Positions 34,654 to 43,296 of a DNA stretch of 64,000 nt are shown here, in pieces; the first letter of the stretch is position 1, and each line of letters begins with the position of its first letter. Under the pieces are notes generated by a model, which saw only the letters and a list, made by a program, of their open reading frames with translations, did no database searches and had not been told where the DNA came from. The position numbers and the translations under genes were made by a program. The DNA is taken from contig NZ_CP051515.1 of NCBI RefSeq assembly GCF_012689525.1, positions 1,736,001-1,800,000 on the forward strand. The letters run 5' to 3'. This stretch comes from Paraburkholderia aromaticivorans (GTDB taxonomy: Bacteria > Pseudomonadota > Gammaproteobacteria > Burkholderiales > Burkholderiaceae).

Positions 34654-35631
34654 TCACGTTCGGGGCGGGCGTTGAACGACATTCGTCCACAGCTCGCGAA
34701 GACTTTCGACGCCGCCGGCAGTCGAACTCCAGAGCGTGGCGTCGCTAACGAGCAAGGTGCCGGCAAACGTGTCCAGTCGAGACTGCAGGAGAGCATCGAA
34801 TGTTGCGTGGGCAAGTGCGAAGGGATGCAGCGGGGCAGTGGGTTCGATTCGTTGACGGGCAAGAACGTCGAGTTTGTCGACCGCTTCGCCGAACCGCTCG
34901 AGTTGCGGCAGATGCGGATGCAGATTGAACGTGCTGACTTTCTGCAGCAGGCCTAACCGATCGAGCGAGATGTCGGCTTCGATCGGTGTTGGAGATCCGT
35001 TTGCTTCAGCGCCCGGCCTGAGTCCGAAGCGGTTTTCCACCGGCACGCCGAGGCCCGCGAGGAGCGAACGTGCGAAGCCTCCGAACCGTTGACGAGGCGG
35101 AATCGTCTTGTCGCCGTGATGTTCGAATTCTACAATCTGACGTTGCAACTGCTCGTTTTCCGGGAGATCGGTTACATCGCCGATATCATGGTGCGGGCAG
35201 ATGAAGGCGAGATGGTCGGAATGTGCGAGGAACGCGCGTAGCGCTTCGATTTCCGCGCTTCCCGCTGTTTGCGCCGTCCTGAGCGAGTCGAAACTGATGA
35301 CGATCAGCGTGTCGACTTCGTTCAGAAGTCGAGCATCCAGCGGCATGAGCGTCCCGTCGTCCGTGACACGCTCGATCTCTGTGACGCTCTGGCCAGTCAG
35401 CGCTGCCGCCAGATCGACGAAGGCGGTGAAGTTGCGCTTCATGATGTGGTCGAGGAAACCAGCAATGCTTTGATCGAACTCACGCGGGTTTGAGAGTTCA
35501 TGGAATCTCGGGAAACCCATCCTGCGGCTTTCAAAGAGCGCCGGAAATCGATCTTCGATCACGTGGAGCGGGGCGCCGTTCTCATCAGGGCGACTCCACG
35601 CGTAATAGACAAGAACTTGCCGCTTGATCAT
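34654..35631 (-). CDS. Unrecognised His-rich protein inside the bufferin operon
   Basis: A 325-residue soluble protein without a family I can name. Its start overlaps the bufB stop by four bases and its stop is seven bases before the bufC start, so it is translated with them. Residues about 105-150 (VDTLIVISFDSLRTA, then EIEALRAFLAHSDHLAFICP followed by HHDIGD) look like a Rossmann-type core with a glutamine-amidotransferase-like layout, which is only a hint. Histidine clusters occur at PHHD, FEHHGD and NLHPHLPQ and could bind metal. No signal peptide or membrane segment. Most bufferin operons known to me contain only bufA, bufB, bufC and sometimes doxX, so this is an extra component. Confidence 0.8.
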   Translation of the reverse strand: MIKRQVLVYYAWSRPDENGAPLHVIEDRFPALFESRRMGFPRFHELSNPREFDQSIAGFLDHIMKRNFTAFVDLAAALTGQSVTEIERVTDDGTLMPLDARLLNEVDTLIVISFDSLRTAQTAGSAEIEALRAFLAHSDHLAFICPHHDIGDVTDLPENEQLQRQIVEFEHHGDKTIPPRQRFGGFARSLLAGLGVPVENRFGLRPGAEANGSPTPIEADISLDRLGLLQKVSTFNLHPHLPQLERFGEAVDKLDVLARQRIEPTAPLHPFALAHATFDALLQSRLDTFAGTLLVSDATLWSSTAGGVESLRELWTNVVQRPPRT

Positions 35632-36599
35632 TGTGTGTGTGCCTCTGTCAGTTGGTGCTGTGCGGCGGTGAACTGCGGCCGGCTGGCTACATGCCCGACA
35701 CTAGCCGCTTGCGTGGCTGCCTGAATAATAGTGTCAGCCCGTTCAGCTTCTGCTTTGAGCGTCGGCCAGTCGGGTAGGTTCGAGTCCCACTCGATCAATG
35801 CGGGAATTGGACCAGTCTGTTCGATCGCCCGTGCAAAGAGGTCCCATACGACGTTCGCGACTTGACGGTCGTGAGTATCGATGAGAAGCAGGCGACTTTT
35901 TTCGTCTGCTTCCTCTGCGTGTCCGGCGAGATGAATCTGCTGCACGGCCGCAAGTGGATACGCGTCGATATAGGAAAATGGATTGATCTGCCGATTGACC
36001 GACGCGACGTACACGTTGTTGACGTCGAGTAAAAGACCACAGCCCGTGCGCCGCGCCACGGCAGCAATGAAGTCGGTTTCCGCGTAGGTGCTTTCCTCGA
36101 AGGCCAGGTAGGTCGACGGGTTTTCCAGCAAGATCTGCCGTCCGAGGACTTCCTGCATCTGGTCGATATGATCGACGACGCATGCGAGACTCTGTGCGGT
36201 GTACGGAACCGGCAGCAGGTCGTTGAGAAAACCGCAGTCGTGACTGGACCAGGCAAGGTGCTCAGAAACCTGCCCTGGCGCATAGCGACCGACGAGTGCT
36301 TTCAGGCGTTGGAGGTGGTCGCGATCGAGGGGGCGGTCCGCTCCAATCGACAGGCCGACACCATGAATGGATAGAGGATAGAGCCCGCGTATAGCCGACA
36401 AAAAGCGGTGCGGCGGCCCGCCCGCACCCATGTAGTTTTCAGCATGAACCTCGAAGAAGCCGATGTCCGGTCGCGATTCAAGGATCGTACGATAGTGCTC
36501 GGCTTTGAGCCCGACGCCGGCTCGCTGAGGCAGGCTCCGTTGGGCATGCTGTGACAGTAGCTCTGACATGGTCGCCCGTGGTTGCGATTGGAACTGCAT
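35628..36599 (-). CDS. bufB: DUF692/MNIO family peptide-modifying oxygenase, BufB
   Basis: A 323-residue TIM-barrel enzyme of the multinuclear non-heme iron oxidase family, which converts cysteines of the bufferin peptide to thiooxazole-type groups. Family landmarks are GVGLKAEHYRTILESRPDIG near residue 28, FFEVHAENYMGAGGPPHRFL (metal-binding His and Glu), LSIHGVGLSIG near 76, QVSEHLAWSSHDCGFLNDLL near 110, ILLENPSTYLAFEES near 155, LLLDVNNVYVASVN near 190, IHLAGHAEEADEKSRLLLID near 220 and ALIEWDSNLPDW near 265. The start may instead be the ATG ten codons in. It follows bufA by 35 bp and overlaps the next gene by 4 bp. Confidence 0.92.
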   Translation of the reverse strand: MQFQSQPRATMSELLSQHAQRSLPQRAGVGLKAEHYRTILESRPDIGFFEVHAENYMGAGGPPHRFLSAIRGLYPLSIHGVGLSIGADRPLDRDHLQRLKALVGRYAPGQVSEHLAWSSHDCGFLNDLLPVPYTAQSLACVVDHIDQMQEVLGRQILLENPSTYLAFEESTYAETDFIAAVARRTGCGLLLDVNNVYVASVNRQINPFSYIDAYPLAAVQQIHLAGHAEEADEKSRLLLIDTHDRQVANVVWDLFARAIEQTGPIPALIEWDSNLPDWPTLKAEAERADTIIQAATQAASVGHVASRPQFTAAQHQLTEAHTQ

Positions 36600-36634
36600 G
36601 GCCGGACTTGACGGTGCCCGGCCGCTGATCGATC

Positions 36635-36967
36635 TTAGGCCTTCGGAGACAGGCTTCCGGGGCCGCTCGGTGTGGAGATGCCGGTGCAGGTTCCCTTGGG
36701 CACCAGCTTGAATGCGTTACCCTGGTAGTCGGCCGTGCTCGTTCCCGCACAGGTCGTGCCGGCGCCGGCATAGCAGTCGTTTTGCCCTTTCATAGCGGTG
36801 CCGAAACAGGGCTCGACCTTGCCCGACTTCACGAGAGCCGTGTGCTCGGCCTGAATCTTCTTCTGTGCCGCGGTGAACTCCTGTGCACTTGCAGGCGTGG
36901 CCGTCATTGCGGCAAGGGCGGCGACGAATGCACCGGCGACGAGAGTGGTGGTTTTGTAATCGGCCAT
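36635..36967 (-). CDS. bufA: Bufferin precursor peptide, DUF2282 family
   Basis: A 110-residue exported precursor. A Sec-type signal ([20 protein letters not shown]) ends near ASAQEF. The mature part has four cysteines at residues about 54, 65, 73 and 94 in the family pattern [17 protein letters not shown], then TTCAGTS and VPKGTC. In characterised bufferins the central cysteines are oxidised by BufB and the product binds copper in the periplasm. GGAG lies eight bases before the ATG. The usual Glu-Lys-Cys of related peptides is Glu-Pro-Cys here, a small deviation. It is the first gene of the operon bufA-bufB-orf-bufC-doxX. Confidence 0.9.
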   Translation of the reverse strand: MADYKTTTLVAGAFVAALAAMTATPASAQEFTAAQKKIQAEHTALVKSGKVEPCFGTAMKGQNDCYAGAGTTCAGTSTADYQGNAFKLVPKGTCTGISTPSGPGSLSPKA

Positions 36968-37499
36968 ACGATTTCTCCAACGTTAAAAGAGAGCAGCGAT
37001 CTAAAGGCACAGCGACCCGACTCACGTTCCCGCGTACGGTATGTACGACGACGCTCACGTCCGGTCTCGCGCTGGTATGCCAGCGATAGCGAGTCGCTGC
37101 ACAGTGAGCATACGGAATTGGAGTGAGCGAAAGATTGCACGGTCTTGTGCCGTTTGGTATCGGATTGCGATCAGCACGCACGGATGGGATGGGCGCGAAA
37201 TCGGAAAACGGCTTCGACTGGCTACGGTGGTCGGGAAACTGCGTGAACTGGCGGAAAGCCGAAGATTTGAGGCCGTGCTCGTACGTAAAGGTTGCAGATA
37301 CCTCTCTTCCGTTTCCGTCAAACCCAGGAAAAGAACGGTCGGATCGGTTGGGGGTATCCTCGAATCAACTACGGCTTAGTTATGACGCTGTGAAATGGAA
37401 GATATTTTGCGCGCTGCAAGGGGAGAAATGCCCTGTCTGCTGCGATGAACGGTCACGGTGCCGTATATCCACAGGCTCAATGCATCGGGAAGGGTGATG
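36968..37499. other. Intergenic region upstream of bufA
   Basis: About 530 bp with several short overlapping frames but none with a recognisable product or ribosome site. The bufA promoter must lie at the left end (leftward). The right end grades into an IS6-family remnant. Confidence 0.4.
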
Positions 37500-37832
37500 T
37501 GGCGGCCTCGCATCGCGCTGTGCGAGAAATGAAGACCGACGGCTTGCTGCCCGAGGATACGAAGGTTCGATCCTCGAAGTACCTGAACAACCTGATCGAA
37601 CAGTACCATCGCTACGTCAAATCCCGGACAAACGTCATGCCTGGCTTCAAACGCTTCAGGAACGCCGCGACCTGAGCCGATGCATCGCATTCGCAAAGAG
37701 CAATTCCGCCTTGGCGGGTTGCGCCTCAAAGATACCGTTGCGTCAGTTGTCTGGAATACCGTCCTGTCGGCTCAATAAGACATCCCATCTATAGAAAACA
37801 GTTCGTCAGTACGGGCTATTTGCGCCAGAACC
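37500..37832 (+). mobile_element. IS6-family transposase 3' remnant with right terminus (copy 1)
   Basis: A broken frame encodes LLPEDTKVRSSKYLNNLIEQ, then YHRYVKSRTNVMPGFKRFRN and a stop; after a frame change IRKEQFRLGGLRLKD continues to a TAA near 37776. This is the C-terminal part of an IS6/IS26-type DDE transposase. The sequence then reaches a terminus reading, in reverse complement, GGTTCTGGCGCAAATAGCCC, similar to IS6-family terminal repeats. The 5' half of the IS is gone. A second copy of the last 102 bp lies at 46019-46120. Confidence 0.75.
37731..37832 (+). repeat. Direct repeat, IS6-family right end (copy 1)
   Basis: This 102-bp segment is repeated in the same orientation at 46019-46120. 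The first 93 bp differ at one position, and a few transitions occur in the last 9 bp. The two copies bound an 8.3-kb segment. Confidence 0.85.
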
Positions 37833-37936
37833 ATGGGAAGGGTGATTTCGCGACATCGGTCGAGCGGACTGAAACGCTCTGACCTGACGTAGCAACTCTC
37901 AAACAAGCAAGGTTTCTTTGCATGTTTTTCTCTTGA

Positions 37937-38653
37937 CTAGCCCCTGTGTGCGAGAGCGCGTGTCGGGCCGACCTTGGGCAGCCGGTCGCGCAGCAGCAGG
38001 GGCATCAAACGCCGGTTGGCTGTCTGCGCCGCCCACTCGCAATACGCGGCGCTGCCGAGCACCCAGCCCTTGAGCGTCGACTGCATCAGGTTATTGACAT
38101 CGCGTTCGTCAAGGGGCTGTGCGCCCAAATCGCGGTAAGCCTGCTGACGCTCGGACGGTGTATTGCCGAGCGCCCGGTAGAGTGGATGATCCTTGATGAA
38201 GCTATCGACACGCAGCCCGATGTGATGCGTGTAGCTAGACCACTGGTAGTTTCCCGGCTCTGCCACAAGGCGGTTGCGCACCGGCGCATGATCGATGACC
38301 TGGCTCGCGAGCAGGAAATACGGGTCGGGCTCAATCACTGTTGCCGAGTACCCGCCACTCCACACCGTACCGCGGCGTCCGTGGCGGCGGTTGAAGGTCT
38401 CGACGTAACGACGGCCGACCGCCTGCATCGCCATGGCCACGCTCGACTCGTATGAGGGCGTGACGAGGAACTGTACCGCGTCAGGCATGAGTACCCACGC
38501 GTGGACTGCCAGATCGGCGACGCGCGCTGCGTCTGCCAGGCAGGCGAGAAAGTACAGGCAGTCTCCTTCGTCCAGGAAGGCGGGCCCTGTGAACCCCTGC
38601 AAGATAACGTGCTGCGGTTGTTCTGGGACGTAGTGCCGTGCAAGCCGTGTCAT
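37937..38653 (-). CDS. RAYT/IS200-like (Y1 transposase fold) protein with lost catalytic residues
   Basis: A 238-residue protein with the overall pattern of REP-associated tyrosine transposases: TRLARHYVPEQPQHVILQG at the start, VHAWVLMPDAVQFLVTP near residue 50, AMQAVGRRYVETFNRRHGRR near 77, TVWSGGYSATVIEPDPYFLL near 96 and NYQWSSYTHHIG near 135. The His-hydrophobic-His metal motif (MTNHVHLL in active relatives) reads MPDAVQFL, and the tyrosine region (RYIELNPVRA) reads SQVIDHAPVR. Both catalytic elements are therefore missing, yet the frame is intact at full length. It may be a domesticated DNA- or RNA-binding protein. Confidence 0.78.
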   Translation of the reverse strand: MTRLARHYVPEQPQHVILQGFTGPAFLDEGDCLYFLACLADAARVADLAVHAWVLMPDAVQFLVTPSYESSVAMAMQAVGRRYVETFNRRHGRRGTVWSGGYSATVIEPDPYFLLASQVIDHAPVRNRLVAEPGNYQWSSYTHHIGLRVDSFIKDHPLYRALGNTPSERQQAYRDLGAQPLDERDVNNLMQSTLKGWVLGSAAYCEWAAQTANRRLMPLLLRDRLPKVGPTRALAHRG

Positions 38654-39099
38654 GCTGAATTAACCGGAAATCCGATGTGAGAAAGCGATCCGACAGGTAT
38701 CGGGCGCGTGACGTTGCGTAACGTGCTATAGGACGAAATTCTATCGGTCATGTGCGTGCGTTTGCGTCGCGAATAGGCCTTTTTTATGGCCTCTTTTCGT
38801 TGATTTGCCGACAACGGTGGCCTCTTTTTATGTCACCGCTGAATTGTAGCGTCGCGCTATACCCCTCCCGACGCTCGGCATGCGCGCCATCCGGCGCCAG
38901 TCGCGGCAGGCCCGAGGCGGAGCGTCGTCGTGTGGTCGAGACGGTCCTGTCAACTGAGACGGAAGTCTCAATGATGTCGATGGTGCATTGCGGTGTGATC
39001 TCGGCGAACGCGCGTGGTACAACGCTTTAACCAACGAAGTATCGGTGTGCCGCGCAGTGCGTGTTGTGCGCGACGCCATCGGACCGCCGGAGACTCGCC
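38654..39099. other. Divergent intergenic region
   Basis: About 445 bp between the RAYT-like gene and the rightward regulator. It contains a direct repeat TGGCCTCTTTT at 38787-38797 and 38818-38828. No gene in it is convincing. Confidence 0.4.
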
Positions 39100-40242
39100 A
39101 TGCCCTATGTTCCGCAGACCCGACATATCGAACGCGTGCGCAATGCGATCGAGGCGCGTACGCCCCGCCCGGGCGACGGTGCGTCACCCCGACTCGTGTC
39201 ATCGTACCGACGGTCGCTCGAACAATATCACCTCGATCCGGGTGCCACGGTCGGGCCCCGTATCCTCACGACGTCGGAGCTTCGCGATGTGCGTCAACGC
39301 GAGGAACCGGTGTTGCGCGCATCAGGGCAGTGCCTGTCGCAGTTGCACGAGATGGTGCGCGAAGCTGACTACTGCGTGATGCTTACCGACGCGGCTGGCG
39401 TGACGATCGACTATCGCGTCGACCCTGACCGGCGCCACGCGTTCAAGCGGGCGGGACTGTACTCGGGTTCATGTTGGTCCGAGCGCGAGGAAGGCACCTG
39501 CGGCGTCGCGACCGTGCTGCTCGACCGCGAACCGATCACGGTGCACAAGTTCGACCATTTTCGCGCCGCGTTCACTACGCTGACGTGCAGCGCCTCGCCG
39601 ATCTTCGGCCTCGCCGGCGAGCTGATTGGCGTGCTGGATGCATCGGCGGTACGGTCGCCGGACGAACGCGAGAGCCAGCGCCTCGTCAACCATATCGTGC
39701 GACAAAGCGCGGTGCTGATCGAAAACAGCTATTTTCTCCATGCCACGACGCACCGCTGGGTGATGCTGGCACACCGCAACCGCCACTACGTGGAAACGCA
39801 GCCCGAGATCCTGATTGCCTTCGACGAGCGCGGCCGGGCTGTTGCCGCGAACCGCCGGGCGAGGGAGTGCGTGCCTGGACTCGAGCGCTTGCCGTGCGAG
39901 GTGTCGGAACTCTTCAACATTCGCGCCTTACGGCTTCTCGATGCCCGCATGGGGCACGACTTTATATCGCTGCGGCTCGCGCACAGTGGCGAGCCTCTTT
40001 TCGCACGGGTGCGGCCGCCGGTGCTCCACACGCCGCGCCGGCATAGCGTACCGGCCGGCGCCGCTAGCGCACCCCAAGCACCTGTATGCGAAGCCGATAT
40101 GACCGAACGGCGACGTATCGTCAACGCGCTAACGACGGCCAAATGGCGCCCGATCGAAGCGGCGAAGCTGCTTGGCATGTCGCGGGCGACGCTCTACCGG
40201 CGCATCGCAAAGCACAAGATCGTGCCTCCACACCGACGCTGA
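39100..40242 (+). CDS. AcoR-like regulator (GAF-PAS-Fis HTH) without AAA+ domain
   Basis: A 380-residue regulator. The N-terminal part (RVRNAIEARTPRPG, SSYRRSLEQYHLDP) and GAF domain (residues about 75-210, with CVMLTDAAGVTIDYRVDPDR, GTCGVATVLLDREPITVHKF and SASPIFGLAGELIGVLDASA) match AcoR-type enhancer-binding proteins for acetoin or glycol use. A PAS-like linker follows, then a C-terminal Fis helix-turn-helix (RRIVNALTTAKWRPIEAAKL, then LGMSRATLYRRI). The central AAA+ sigma-54 activation domain (GAFTGA region) is entirely absent, so it cannot activate sigma-54 promoters in the standard way. GGAG precedes the ATG. It heads the monooxygenase gene cluster and likely regulates it. Confidence 0.85.
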   Translation: MPYVPQTRHIERVRNAIEARTPRPGDGASPRLVSSYRRSLEQYHLDPGATVGPRILTTSELRDVRQREEPVLRASGQCLSQLHEMVREADYCVMLTDAAGVTIDYRVDPDRRHAFKRAGLYSGSCWSEREEGTCGVATVLLDREPITVHKFDHFRAAFTTLTCSASPIFGLAGELIGVLDASAVRSPDERESQRLVNHIVRQSAVLIENSYFLHATTHRWVMLAHRNRHYVETQPEILIAFDERGRAVAANRRARECVPGLERLPCEVSELFNIRALRLLDARMGHDFISLRLAHSGEPLFARVRPPVLHTPRRHSVPAGAASAPQAPVCEADMTERRRIVNALTTAKWRPIEAAKLLGMSRATLYRRIAKHKIVPPHRR

Positions 40243-40333
40243 TTCACGCGGCTTTTGTGGTTCCAGTTCCAGAATGGGCGAGAAACCCGCCTTTAGCAAT
40301 GTATTGACCATCCGTTCTAATGGAGGAGTAACC

Positions 40334-42136
40334 ATGGCCGAAGCCAAATCCATCCCCGTCGTAGCAGGCGTGCTCGAGCGCCTGAACACCGCGCTCGCGA
40401 ACCGGGACATTCCCGCCGTAGTCGAACTGTTCCAGCCGGACTGCTACTGGCGCGACCTCGTGAGTTTCACCTGGAACATCAAGACCATGGAAGGCCGTGA
40501 ACAGATCGCCGCGATGCTGGAGGCGCAACTGGATACCGCCGACCCATCGAATTTCCGCGTCGCGACCGGTGAGCCAGAAACCGAAGCGGATGGGCTCGCG
40601 CAGGCGTGGATCACGTTCGAAACCGGCGTTGCGCGCGGCAATGGTTTCATCCGCCTGAAGAACGGCCGGATCTGGACGCTGCTCACGGTGATGAGCGAAC
40701 TGAAGGGCCACGAAGAGCCGAAGAATTTCAAACGGCCGATGGGCGCGGAGCACGGCGCGCGCGTCGACCGAACGAGCTGGAAGGAACAGCGCGAGCATGA
40801 GAGCGAAACGCTGGGTGTGACGAAGCAGCCGTATTGTTTGATCGTCGGTGGCGGACAGGGCGGCATCGCGCTCGGTGCGCGGCTCCGTCAACTGAACGTG
40901 CCAACCATCATCATCGACAAGAACGACAAGCCGGGTGACGCATGGCGCAAGCGCTACAAGACCTTGTGCCTGCACGATCCGGTCTGGTACGACCACATGC
41001 CTTATCTGCCGTTCCCCGACAACTGGCCGGTTTTCACGCCGAAGGACAAAGTGGGCGACTGGCTCGAGATGTACACGAAGGTGATGGAACTGAACTACTG
41101 GAGCGCCACCACCTGCAAATCGGCGCGCTACGACCACACCGCGAAAGAATGGGTCGTGGAAGTCGAGCGTGGCGGCGAGACGCTGACGCTGCGTCCCAAA
41201 CAACTCGTGCTCGCGACCGGCATGTCGGGCAAACCGAATATTCCCGCGTTCAAAGGCCGCGACGTGTTCGGGGGCGAGCAGCACCATTCGTCGCAACATC
41301 CGGGACCGGACGCGTATCGCGGCAAGAAAGTGGTCGTGATCGGCGCGAACAATTCGTCGCATGACATCTGTGGCGCGCTATGGGAAGCGGGCGTGGACGT
41401 TACCATGGTGCAGCGCTCGTCGACGCATATCGTGAAGTCGGAATCGCTGATGGAGCATGCGCTCGGCGATCTTTATTCGGAGCGCGCGGTCGCCTCGGGC
41501 ATGACGACATGGAAAGCCGACATGACCTTCGCGTCGTTGCCGTACAAGATCCTTCACGAGTTCCAGATTCCGGTCTACGAGAAGATCCGCGAACTCGACG
41601 CCGAGTTTTACGCGCGGCTCGAACGAGCGGGTTTCATGCTCGATTTCGGCGACGACGGCTCGGGTCTCTTCCTGAAGTATTTGCGGCGCGGCTCGGGCTA
41701 TTACATCGACGTCGGCGCGGCCGACCTTGTCGCCGATGGCAAGATCAAGTTGAAAAGTTGCGTCGACGTGGTGGAGCTGAAAGCGCATTCGGTGCTGCTG
41801 TCGGACGGCACTGAGTTGCCGGCGGACCTCGTTGTCTATGCGACGGGTTATGGATCGATGAACGGCTGGGCCGCCGATCTGATCTCTCGCGAAGTCGCCG
41901 ACAAGGTGGGCAAAGTGTGGGGCCTCGGCTCCGCTACGACGAAAGACCCGGGACCGTGGGAAGGCGAGCAGCGCAACATGTGGAAGCCGACGCAACAGCA
42001 AGCGCTGTGGTTCCACGGCGGCAATCTGCATCAGTCGCGCCACTACTCGCAGTATCTGTCGCTGCAACTGAAGGCGCGCATGGAAGGCATTCCGACTCCC
42101 GTGTTCGGGCTGCAGGAAGTTCATCACCTGTCGTAA
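40334..42136 (+). CDS. Flavin-containing monooxygenase with N-terminal SnoaL-like domain
   Basis: A 600-residue two-domain protein with a strong GGAGGAG ribosome site. Residues about 1-140 form an NTF2/SnoaL-like domain (VVAGVLERLNTALANRDIPA, VVELFQPDCYWRDLVSFTWN). The rest is an FAD/NADP monooxygenase: the FAD motif is CLIVGGGQGGIALGARLRQL near 172, the FMO-type motif FGGEQHHSSQHPG near 315, the NADP motif VVVIGANNSSHDICGALWEA near 335, and VVYATGYGSM near 505. Such enzymes insert oxygen into ketones (Baeyer-Villiger type) or soft heteroatoms. With an acetoin-reductase-like SDR and a butanediol-dehydrogenase-like enzyme downstream, a ketone, acyloin or diol substrate is likely. Confidence 0.88.
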   Translation: MAEAKSIPVVAGVLERLNTALANRDIPAVVELFQPDCYWRDLVSFTWNIKTMEGREQIAAMLEAQLDTADPSNFRVATGEPETEADGLAQAWITFETGVARGNGFIRLKNGRIWTLLTVMSELKGHEEPKNFKRPMGAEHGARVDRTSWKEQREHESETLGVTKQPYCLIVGGGQGGIALGARLRQLNVPTIIIDKNDKPGDAWRKRYKTLCLHDPVWYDHMPYLPFPDNWPVFTPKDKVGDWLEMYTKVMELNYWSATTCKSARYDHTAKEWVVEVERGGETLTLRPKQLVLATGMSGKPNIPAFKGRDVFGGEQHHSSQHPGPDAYRGKKVVVIGANNSSHDICGALWEAGVDVTMVQRSSTHIVKSESLMEHALGDLYSERAVASGMTTWKADMTFASLPYKILHEFQIPVYEKIRELDAEFYARLERAGFMLDFGDDGSGLFLKYLRRGSGYYIDVGAADLVADGKIKLKSCVDVVELKAHSVLLSDGTELPADLVVYATGYGSMNGWAADLISREVADKVGKVWGLGSATTKDPGPWEGEQRNMWKPTQQQALWFHGGNLHQSRHYSQYLSLQLKARMEGIPTPVFGLQEVHHLS

Positions 42137-42333
42137 CGCAACGCGGACATTCGGCGCTGAGCGCAAGTCAAAGTGTCGATAGAGATCTGGCATAAAAATG
42201 CTCTCATGAGGCGATACGCATGGCGGAACTGCAGTGAGTTCTGCACATGGCGAAAGCGACGGTTCGGCAGCACATTCTTGTTGAAGCTGGGAGATAGGGC
42301 TGCCGATTCAAACTTCTACGAAGGACAAATCCG

Positions 42334-43113
42334 ATGACTATTCATACGAAGGTGGCGCTCGTCACGGGCGCCGGGCAGGGTATCGGCCGCGGCATTGCGG
42401 TGCGGCTCGCGAGGGACGGTGCCGATCTTGCGTTGGTTGACATCAATGTAGAGAAATTGCAGGTGGTTGCGGCCGAGATTCGCGATCTCGGCCGACGGGT
42501 GACCACCTACGTGGCTGATGTGTCGAAGCGGGACGAAATCTATGCAGCAGTCGAACATGCGGCGAATGAACTAGGCAGCCTTGACATCATGGTGAATAAC
42601 GCGGGGATCGCTCAAGTGCAAGCGCTTCTCGATGTCACGCCGGCTGAGGTAGAGCGGATTTTGAAGGTTAACGTCGAGGGTGTTCTGTGGGGCATTCAGG
42701 CTGCTGCGAAGAAATTCAGGGCGCTTAAAAAGAAAGGAAAAATCATCAATGCGGCTTCGATCGCGGGTCATGATGCGTTCGCACTGCTTGGCGTTTATTG
42801 CGCAACGAAGTTCGCGGTTCGGGCGTTGACGCAAGCGGCGGCCAGGGAGTTGGCGAGTGACGGGATCACGGTCAATGCCTATTGTCCAGGTGTGGTCGGA
42901 ACAGACATGTGGGTTGAGATAGACAAACGCATGGCTGAAATAACAGGTGTGCCGGTCGGCGAAACATACAAAAAATATGTGGAGGGGATAGCGCTAGGTC
43001 GCGCCGAAACGCCAGACGACGTTGCTGGATTGGTTTCCTACCTGGCCGGACCCGATTCCGATTATATGACCGGACAGGCGCCGCTGATCGACGGAGGACT
43101 GGTTTACCGATAG
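42334..43113 (+). CDS. Acetoin/diacetyl reductase-type SDR
   Basis: A 259-residue classical SDR. Cofactor motif: [24 protein letters not shown] motif: [17 protein letters not shown]. Catalytic Ser/Tyr/Lys: [20 protein letters not shown] then [13 protein letters not shown], with Tyr-Cys-Ala-Thr-Lys. The closing block [16 protein letters not shown] is typical of BudC-type diacetyl reductases that form (S)-acetoin and 2,3-butanediol. It lies 197 bp downstream of the monooxygenase gene on the same strand. The exact ketone or diol is inferred from family and from the butanediol-dehydrogenase-like gene at 44.8 kb. Confidence 0.85.
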   Translation: MTIHTKVALVTGAGQGIGRGIAVRLARDGADLALVDINVEKLQVVAAEIRDLGRRVTTYVADVSKRDEIYAAVEHAANELGSLDIMVNNAGIAQVQALLDVTPAEVERILKVNVEGVLWGIQAAAKKFRALKKKGKIINAASIAGHDAFALLGVYCATKFAVRALTQAAARELASDGITVNAYCPGVVGTDMWVEIDKRMAEITGVPVGETYKKYVEGIALGRAETPDDVAGLVSYLAGPDSDYMTGQAPLIDGGLVYR

Positions 43114-43296
43114 CGTGCTGGCGCCCCCGTATCTGGCCGGATCGGCCAGTCGCCGGTCGACGCCCGTTCACTCCAAAACGCCACGTTGACCGACGCGGCT
43201 GCGCTCTTCTTTTGTCCGATTTTCAAGCGCGCGATTGACCGTCGTGGGTCGAGCGCGCTATTCGATCGGGCTTTAATCGTATTGGATATGCCGATC

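Noticed and set aside
37041..37379. Rightward frames between bufA and the IS6 remnant
   Set aside because: No ribosome site, no domain and several overlapping alternatives; treated as intergenic.
42186..42201. Possible sigma-54 promoter (TGGCATAAAAATGCT) before the acetoin-reductase-type SDR
   Set aside because: The GG and GC elements are 9 bases apart instead of 10 and the -12 half is poor. The local regulator also lacks an AAA+ domain, so there is no support for sigma-54 control.
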